Assembly (NCBI RefSeq): GCF_900316895.1
Contig: NZ_ONER01000084.1
Location: 1-6,363, forward strand
Reading direction: 5' to 3'
DNA: 6,363 bases
DNA from: an uncultured Methanobrevibacter sp.
GTDB taxonomy: Archaea > Methanobacteriota > Methanobacteria > Methanobacteriales > Methanobacteriaceae
This document shows, in pieces, positions 1-3,741 of this stretch. The translations under genes were made by a program, and so were the position numbers. The notes beneath the pieces were generated by a model. That model was not told the DNA's origin, did no database searches, and saw nothing but the letters and a program-made list of their open reading frames with translations. Each line of letters opens with the position of its first letter. The first letter of the stretch is position 1.

Positions 1-19
1 TTATTCTTATTATTATAAT

Positions 20-24
20 GGTGA
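20..24 (+). promoter_or_regulatory. Ribosome-binding site of lysS
   Basis: GGTGA lies 6 nt before the ATG at 31 and matches the archaeal anti-Shine-Dalgarno core. It decides the start: an ATG at 18 and a GTG at 21 are both out of frame with the synthetase. Only 30 bases precede the gene, so its promoter cannot be judged. Confidence 0.8.
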
Positions 25-30
25 ATATAA

Positions 31-1614
31 ATGACACATTGGATTGAAAACATAGCTAATGAATTGAGTAAAATGGACGTAGAAGAGCATGTCATTGCAA
101 GCGGAACCTCCATTTCAGGTTCAATACATATTGGAAACTCTTGCGACATATTTGTAGCTAACGGAATCGGAAAGAAATTAAGAGAAAAAGGAAAGAAAGC
201 TAAAACAATATGGATTGCAGACGACCACGACCCACTCAGAAAGGTACCATACCCTTTACCTGAATCATACGACAAATACCTGGGCATGCCATACTCAATG
301 ATTCCATGTCCTGACGGATGCTGTGCAAACTTTGTAGAGCACTTTGAAAAACCGTTACTGTCCGTGATGGACGATTATGGAATTGAAATGGAAACAAAAT
401 CCGGTTTTGAAATGTACAAGTCCGGAGTATATAACGATTACATCAGAACATCCCTGGAAAGAGTCGAAGAAATCAAGGAAATCTTCAACGAATACAGAAG
501 AGAGCCTTTGGCTGACGACTGGTTGCCATACAACCCTATCTGTGATGAATGTGGACGTGTAAACACCACATATGCCTACGACTATGACGGCGACATCATA
601 AAATACAGATGTGAATGCGGCCACGATGGTGAAATGGACATCAAATCCGGAAACGGTAAGCTCACATGGAGAGTCGAATGGGCTGCAAGATGGAAAATAT
701 TCGGAACCACATGCGAACCTTTCGGAAAGGACCACGCAGCAAGCGGAGGATCATACGATGTAAGTAGCGTAATATCCGAAAAGATTTTTGACTACCCTGC
801 ACCTTATCCTGTACCATACGAATGGATCACACTTGACGGCGAAGCGATGAGTAAATCCCACGGAGTCTTCTTCGCTCCTGAGGAATGGCTGAAAATCGGC
901 CCTGCAGAAAGTCTTCACTATTATCTCTTCAGGTCAAAACCAATGAAGGCAAAGGACTTCTCACCTAAAATGCCTTTCCTTGACTTTATCGACCAGTTCG
1001 ATACAGTTGAAAAAGTGTTCTACGATGAGGTTGAAGCTCCATCCGAAAAAGAAGGCAGGAAATTCAAGGAAATCTATGAAATTGTCCAGATGGAACCTGG
1101 AAGCCCATTACCTTTCAGACCACCTTTCAGATTCCTGGTCAACGCCTATCAGATTGCCGGTGACGATTTGGAAAAAATCTTCGATATTCTTAAAAGAAAC
1201 TCACAGCTTACCAAAAGCTTCAAAGACAAGGAGTTCGGCGACCTGACTGACTTGGAAATGGCACAATACCGCGAAAGGGTTGACAATGTAATCTACTGGC
1301 TGGACACCTATGCACCTAAATTCGTGAAATTCCAAGTTCAAGAAAAAAGCATTCCTAAACTGCCATTGACCCCTGAACAGGATCAGTTCCTGGCTGATTT
1401 GGCTGACCTGATGGAAACCACCGAGTTTACAGACGCCGCAGAATTGCACGATGCAATGTATGAAATCCTCGAAGGCCAAGGATTAAAACCTCAAAAAGGT
1501 TTCCAGGCAATCTACAAAATGATTCTCGGTCAAAAACAAGGTCCAAGAGCAGCATCATTCCTGTTAAGCTTGGACAAAGACTTTGTTGTGAAAAGATTAA
1601 GAAAAGAAGCTTAA
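31..1614 (+). CDS. lysS: Lysyl-tRNA synthetase, class I
   Basis: This 527-aa cytoplasmic enzyme joins lysine to tRNA-Lys using ATP. It belongs to the class I LysRS found in most archaea and some bacteria, which is unrelated in fold to the class II enzyme. Visible signatures are HIGN (residues 33-36), the class I HIGH motif, and AMSKS (272-276), the KMSKS loop that binds ATP. Between them lie a four-cysteine zinc-ribbon-like insert (C171, C174, C194, C196), the WRVEWAARW stretch near 213-221, and EPFGKDHAASGGSYD near 229-243, all typical of class I LysRS. The C-terminal part, from about residue 350, is the helical anticodon-binding region. Length is normal for the family (about 520-540 aa) and the frame is unbroken. 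The start is fixed by GGTGA just upstream. The gene converges on the acetyltransferase gene with only 20 bp between stop codons. The symbol lysK is sometimes used for the class I enzyme. Confidence 0.97.
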   Translation: MTHWIENIANELSKMDVEEHVIASGTSISGSIHIGNSCDIFVANGIGKKLREKGKKAKTIWIADDHDPLRKVPYPLPESYDKYLGMPYSMIPCPDGCCANFVEHFEKPLLSVMDDYGIEMETKSGFEMYKSGVYNDYIRTSLERVEEIKEIFNEYRREPLADDWLPYNPICDECGRVNTTYAYDYDGDIIKYRCECGHDGEMDIKSGNGKLTWRVEWAARWKIFGTTCEPFGKDHAASGGSYDVSSVISEKIFDYPAPYPVPYEWITLDGEAMSKSHGVFFAPEEWLKIGPAESLHYYLFRSKPMKAKDFSPKMPFLDFIDQFDTVEKVFYDEVEAPSEKEGRKFKEIYEIVQMEPGSPLPFRPPFRFLVNAYQIAGDDLEKIFDILKRNSQLTKSFKDKEFGDLTDLEMAQYRERVDNVIYWLDTYAPKFVKFQVQEKSIPKLPLTPEQDQFLADLADLMETTEFTDAAELHDAMYEILEGQGLKPQKGFQAIYKMILGQKQGPRAASFLLSLDKDFVVKRLRKEA

Positions 1615-1636
1615 TCTTTTAATTTTTTTCTTTTTT
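1591..1636 (+). terminator. Stem-loop plus T-tract at the end of lysS
   Basis: Arms AAAAGATTAAG (1591-1601) and CTTAATCTTTT (1610-1620) are perfect reverse complements of 11 bp around an 8-nt loop. They are followed by AATTTTTTTCTTTTTT. The hairpin contains the last codons and the TAA stop (1612-1614) of lysS. Archaeal termination mainly needs the T-tract, so the hairpin may instead protect or process the 3' end. Read on the minus strand, the same element lies 15 nt after the acetyltransferase stop, but no T-run follows it there. Its use in that direction is uncertain. Confidence 0.75.
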
Positions 1637-2012
1637 AAATTATACTTTTGAATTCCTTTTTCATTAGAAGGTCCTCTGTGAACCTGTAATCTAGTTTTTC
1701 AAAAATTTCAATCAGAATATCCTCTTTTGAATCAAAACTTACCACTATACTTTTGAATTCATAATCCATTGCTATCTTTTCAAGCTGTCTGATAAGCTTA
1801 TAGGATATCCTTTCCCTATTGTCATAGGAGTTCAAAAAGAGCGTTGTTATCTCAGCGGACTCTGAGTCATATACCTTGAAGCTGGCACATCCCACTGTCT
1901 TTCCGAAATTATTCAAAAGAAGAACTACCTGAGGCTCATTCACTTCACATCCAAATGAGGAACACATATCTACAAACCTTTCATCCCTCTCATCAGTTAT
2001 TATTATCTCCAT
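1635..2012 (-). CDS. Small GNAT-like N-acetyltransferase (putative)
   Basis: This 125-aa protein has no signal peptide or membrane segment. The order of elements fits the C-terminal two thirds of a GNAT fold: a strand near 53-61 (AEITTLFLN), a loop and helix near 62-83, a strand near 86-93 (FKSIVVSF), a helix near 96-107, and a final LDYRFTEDLLMKKE (107-120), which resembles the usual 'lGF.....l.K' ending. The acetyl-CoA pyrophosphate loop, normally Q/RxxGxG/A, reads NRERIS here (residues 65-70) and lacks the glycines, so activity is in doubt. At 125 aa it is also shorter than most GNATs. The ATG follows the deaminase TGA with no gap, and GAGGTGA lies 5 nt before it, so the two genes are very likely co-transcribed and translationally coupled. 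The substrate cannot be told. The fold call is inferred from pattern and is moderate; a decayed or non-catalytic GNAT is possible. Confidence 0.6.
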   Translation of the reverse strand: MEIIITDERDERFVDMCSSFGCEVNEPQVVLLLNNFGKTVGCASFKVYDSESAEITTLFLNSYDNRERISYKLIRQLEKIAMDYEFKSIVVSFDSKEDILIEIFEKLDYRFTEDLLMKKEFKSII

Positions 2013-2483
2013 TCATTTCACCTCTGTAGTGTTGCCGACCTTCTTTAGCTCCTCATCCCAGATTTCGGAATTGTTGGCGGCAAACTTCAAAAACATGTCT
2101 CGGCATTTGATGTCATTCAAAACCCTGACCTCCACGCCGTTGCATTTAAGCATGTTTTCGGCACCCATTAGCGTAGTGTTCTCCCCAATCACAACCCTCG
2201 GAATGTTATACAGTATCACTGCACCTGAGCACATCGGGCATGGGGACAGCGTAGTGTACAATGTGCATTCAATGTAATCCTCATAATTAAGGCGCCCTGC
2301 ATTTTCAATTGCATCCATCTCGGCATGAAGAACGACAGAATCGTTTTGAATCAGTCTGTTATGGCCTCTGGATATGATTTCCCCATCCTTAACGAGCACC
2401 GCCCCAATCGGGATTCCGCCTTCAGTCAAGGACTTTTCCGCTTCCTTTAAAGCTTCCGCCATAAAATAATCATCGGTTTTCAT
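2013..2483 (-). CDS. Cytosine deaminase-like zinc deaminase (yeast FCY1 type)
   Basis: This 156-aa protein is a member of the CDA/CMP-dCMP deaminase superfamily, which hydrolyses the amino group of a base. Zinc and catalytic residues are plain: HAE (H53, E55 as proton shuttle) and SPCPMC (C82, C85). Compared from memory with yeast cytosine deaminase, the match is near full length (158 aa there). Shared stretches are EGG.PIG, RGHN (N42, the base-binding Asn), LYTTLSPC, YNIPR.V.GEN, and a C-terminal tryptophan (W142) where the yeast enzyme has its active-site lid. The likely reaction is cytosine to uracil plus ammonia in pyrimidine salvage, in the cytoplasm. TadA-type tRNA adenosine deaminase is a common default label but fits less well, because archaea generally lack inosine-34. 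Guanine deaminase is another option. The ATG at 2483 keeps the family's N-terminal helix. It has no ribosome-binding site and is preceded by T7, so it may be leaderless. An in-frame ATG at 2462 (residue 8) is the alternative. Confidence 0.85.
   Translation of the reverse strand: MKTDDYFMAEALKEAEKSLTEGGIPIGAVLVKDGEIISRGHNRLIQNDSVVLHAEMDAIENAGRLNYEDYIECTLYTTLSPCPMCSGAVILYNIPRVVIGENTTLMGAENMLKCNGVEVRVLNDIKCRDMFLKFAANNSEIWDEELKKVGNTTEVK
2018..2024 (-). promoter_or_regulatory. Ribosome-binding site of the acetyltransferase gene
   Basis: GAGGTGA, read on the minus strand, sits inside the last codons of the deaminase gene, 5 nt before the ATG at 2012. It is the strongest Shine-Dalgarno match in the window. 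It fixes the start and shows that translation of the downstream gene can restart at the deaminase stop. Confidence 0.85.
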
Positions 2484-2521
2484 AAAAAAAATAAGTTAAT
2501 AGATGAATTTAATCATCTATT
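2484..2521 (-). terminator. Stem-loop plus T7 at the end of the coiled-coil gene
   Basis: Read on the minus strand, AATAGATGA (2521-2513) and TCATCTATT (2506-2498) form a perfect 9-bp stem with a 6-nt loop, followed by AACTTA and seven T (2490-2484). The TAG stop of the coiled-coil gene (2519-2517) lies in the stem. The T-tract ends directly at the ATG of the deaminase gene, so a transcript ending here would separate the two genes. The form is a good terminator; its efficiency is unknown. Confidence 0.6.
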
Positions 2522-3581
2522 TGAATCTGTTGAACAATCCTTTATTGGATTCTTTTTCCAATTTTTCTTCAAGTTTTGAAACTTGCTTTCTTAAATCGGA
2601 AACTGTTTTGTTAGATTCGTTTGAAAGTTTATCATAGCTGCTTTCTTTGACTTTGAGTTTTGTTCTAAGGTTAGAAATTTCTTCCTTATATCCGTCAATC
2701 TCTTTTTTGATTTGAGCTTCAACTTCCTCTTTATAGTTTCCGAATTCAATGATTTCGGATCTTAGCTTGTCAACTTCTTCTGAAAGTGATATGTTTTCCT
2801 TTCTTGCATCTGATAATTTGGCTTTCAAATCCTTCAATTCATTAATCAGATTTTCATTTTCTTTTTTGATGCTGTCGACATCGGTGTTTGCAAGTTTTTC
2901 CTTAAGTTCTGATATTTCAGCTCCCAATTCATCTTTTATGGTATTTATTTCGGATTCTAACTTATCAGCCCTTACTTTGTGAACTGCACCTTCAGCACCC
3001 AATTTACCGATGTTGTTGCTTAAATCGGCATTGATGTCAAGCTGATCGAAATATTTTCTTGTGGATTTTTCAAGTGCATCAGTTAATTCCTTTTTAAGTT
3101 TTTTTAGCTCTGCATTTTCTTTTTTGAGCTTAGGAATTACTTTATTTGTTAAGTAATTGAGTTCATTAGACTGGTTGGATAATTTTTTATCCTTTTCAGC
3201 CAATTTATCTTTTAAATTATTAATTTTAGAAGAATCTTGTTTTGGTTGTTCAATTTCAGGTTCCTCTTCAACAGGTTCTCCAACAACTTCGATTTTAGGC
3301 TCGTTGTGGATAGGTTCCTCTTCAGCAGGTTCTTCAACTATCTCTTCCTCAACAACCTCTTCCTCTACAGGTTCTTCAACAACTTCTTCTTCAACTGGTT
3401 CTTCATCAATAGTTTCTTCAACTAAAACTTCAGGAACTGTATTTTCAACTGCTGGTTCTTCAACAATCTTTTCTTCAACAACTTTCTCTTCAGTTTCGGT
3501 TTTTGGCTTGTTTCTAATTTTGGTCAAGTCCAATTTTACTTTTTGACCGTACATAGCGTTCATTGGTTTATCATTAGACAT
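2517..3581 (-). CDS. Acidic Glu/Pro-rich coiled-coil protein, function unknown
   Basis: I do not recognise a named family. From the ATG at 3581 the protein has 354 aa. It has four parts: a short N-terminus with a YGQKVKLDLTKIR patch (about residues 11-23); an acidic Glu/Val/Pro low-complexity segment (about 27-113) with EEPVEEEVV repeats; a long heptad-like Leu/Lys/Glu coiled coil (about 118-343), with a short break near 190-204 (GKLGAEGAV); and a basic-aromatic end, KGLFNRFK. There is no signal peptide or membrane helix, so it is probably cytoplasmic. The composition resembles archaeal 'chromosome segregation ATPase-like' labels, but there is no Walker motif, so that label would be misleading. 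It is transcribed away from polD2 across a 148-bp spacer. The start at 3581 is preferred over the ATG at 3593 because GGTGAT stands 4 nt before it and overlaps the upstream ATG. A structural or scaffolding role is inference only. Confidence 0.8.
   Translation of the reverse strand: MSNDKPMNAMYGQKVKLDLTKIRNKPKTETEEKVVEEKIVEEPAVENTVPEVLVEETIDEEPVEEEVVEEPVEEEVVEEEIVEEPAEEEPIHNEPKIEVVGEPVEEEPEIEQPKQDSSKINNLKDKLAEKDKKLSNQSNELNYLTNKVIPKLKKENAELKKLKKELTDALEKSTRKYFDQLDINADLSNNIGKLGAEGAVHKVRADKLESEINTIKDELGAEISELKEKLANTDVDSIKKENENLINELKDLKAKLSDARKENISLSEEVDKLRSEIIEFGNYKEEVEAQIKKEIDGYKEEISNLRTKLKVKESSYDKLSNESNKTVSDLRKQVSKLEEKLEKESNKGLFNRFK
3351..3404 (-). repeat. Two 27-bp tandem units encoding EEPVEEEVV
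   Basis: Units 3351-3377 and 3378-3404 match at 23 of 27 bases and encode the same nine residues. The four differences are silent third-base changes. Weaker EEP/EEE copies continue on both sides (about 3260-3480). The repeat lies in the acidic segment of the coiled-coil protein and could vary in copy number between strains. Confidence 0.8.
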
Positions 3582-3585
3582 TAAA

Positions 3586-3591
3586 ATCACC
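3586..3591 (-). promoter_or_regulatory. Ribosome-binding site that decides the coiled-coil start
   Basis: Read on the minus strand, ATGGTGATTTTAATG contains GGTGAT 4 nt before the ATG at 3581. The first ATG (3593) overlaps this site and has no site of its own upstream. The protein therefore most likely begins MSNDKP rather than MVILMSNDKP. Confidence 0.75.
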
Positions 3592-3630
3592 ATTATAGCA
3601 ATATTAATTTTTAAAATTCAACTACAAGAT

Positions 3631-3686
3631 ACATTAATAATTAAGAATTTTGGCATATTTAAGTATTGTCTAAAAAACATTAATAA
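3631..3686. repeat. Direct repeat ACATTAATAA in the divergent spacer
   Basis: ACATTAATAA occurs at 3631-3640 and 3677-3686, and a partial copy, ACATTATATA, at 3701-3710. In DNA this AT-rich, chance similarity is quite possible. If real, the copies would flank both candidate promoters like operator sites. Confidence 0.3.
3655..3662 (-). promoter_or_regulatory. Candidate TATA box for the coiled-coil gene
   Basis: The minus strand reads ACTTAAATATGCC over 3664-3652, with TTAAATAT as the TATA-like core (3662-3655). A start about 25 nt downstream would give a leader of about 50 nt before the ATG at 3581. Other AT-rich stretches in the spacer could also serve. Confidence 0.35.
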
Positions 3687-3703
3687 CAATAAAATACAAT
3701 ACA

Positions 3704-3710
3704 TTATATA
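3704..3710 (+). promoter_or_regulatory. Candidate TATA box for polD2
   Basis: TTATATA lies 32-38 nt before the polD2 ATG, after an A-rich stretch that could act as a BRE. The predicted start, about 25 nt downstream, falls near 3732, giving a very short leader. An alternative is the ATAAAATAC region near 3689-3697, which would give a leader of about 20 nt. Confidence 0.4.
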
Positions 3711-3732
3711 CCAAATTAATTTTGTAACTTGT

Positions 3733-3738
3733 GGCGAT
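3733..3738 (+). promoter_or_regulatory. Weak ribosome-binding site of polD2
   Basis: GGCGAT, one mismatch from GGTGAT, stands 3 nt before the ATG at 3742. The GTG at 3731 is out of frame, so 3742 is the only sensible start nearby. Confidence 0.5.
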
Positions 3739-3741
3739 ACT

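Noticed and set aside
355..735. 126-aa minus-strand frame inside lysS
   Set aside because: It lies fully inside a well-supported conserved gene, has no ribosome-binding site and shows no family motif.
2029..2277. 82-aa plus-strand frame opposite the deaminase
   Set aside because: It is antisense to the conserved PCPMC region of a recognised enzyme and has no ribosome-binding site.
2013..2483. Label as TadA-type tRNA adenosine deaminase
   Set aside because: The C-terminal half with NIPR, GEN and a terminal Trp matches yeast cytosine deaminase better, and archaea generally do not make inosine-34.
3237..3425. 62-aa plus-strand frame rich in Phe/Asn, looking like a membrane peptide
   Set aside because: Another antisense reading of the same repeat region; its hydrophobicity comes from TTC and TTT opposite Glu and Lys codons.
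3157..3546. 129-aa plus-strand frame rich in Ser/Thr repeats
   Set aside because: It is the antisense shadow of the Glu/Pro/Val repeats in the coiled-coil gene: GAA/GAG codons read backwards as TTC/CTC give Ser-rich frames. It has no ribosome-binding site.
2517..3581. SMC or Rad50-like ATPase
   Set aside because: No Walker A, Walker B or ABC signature is present; only coiled-coil composition is shared.
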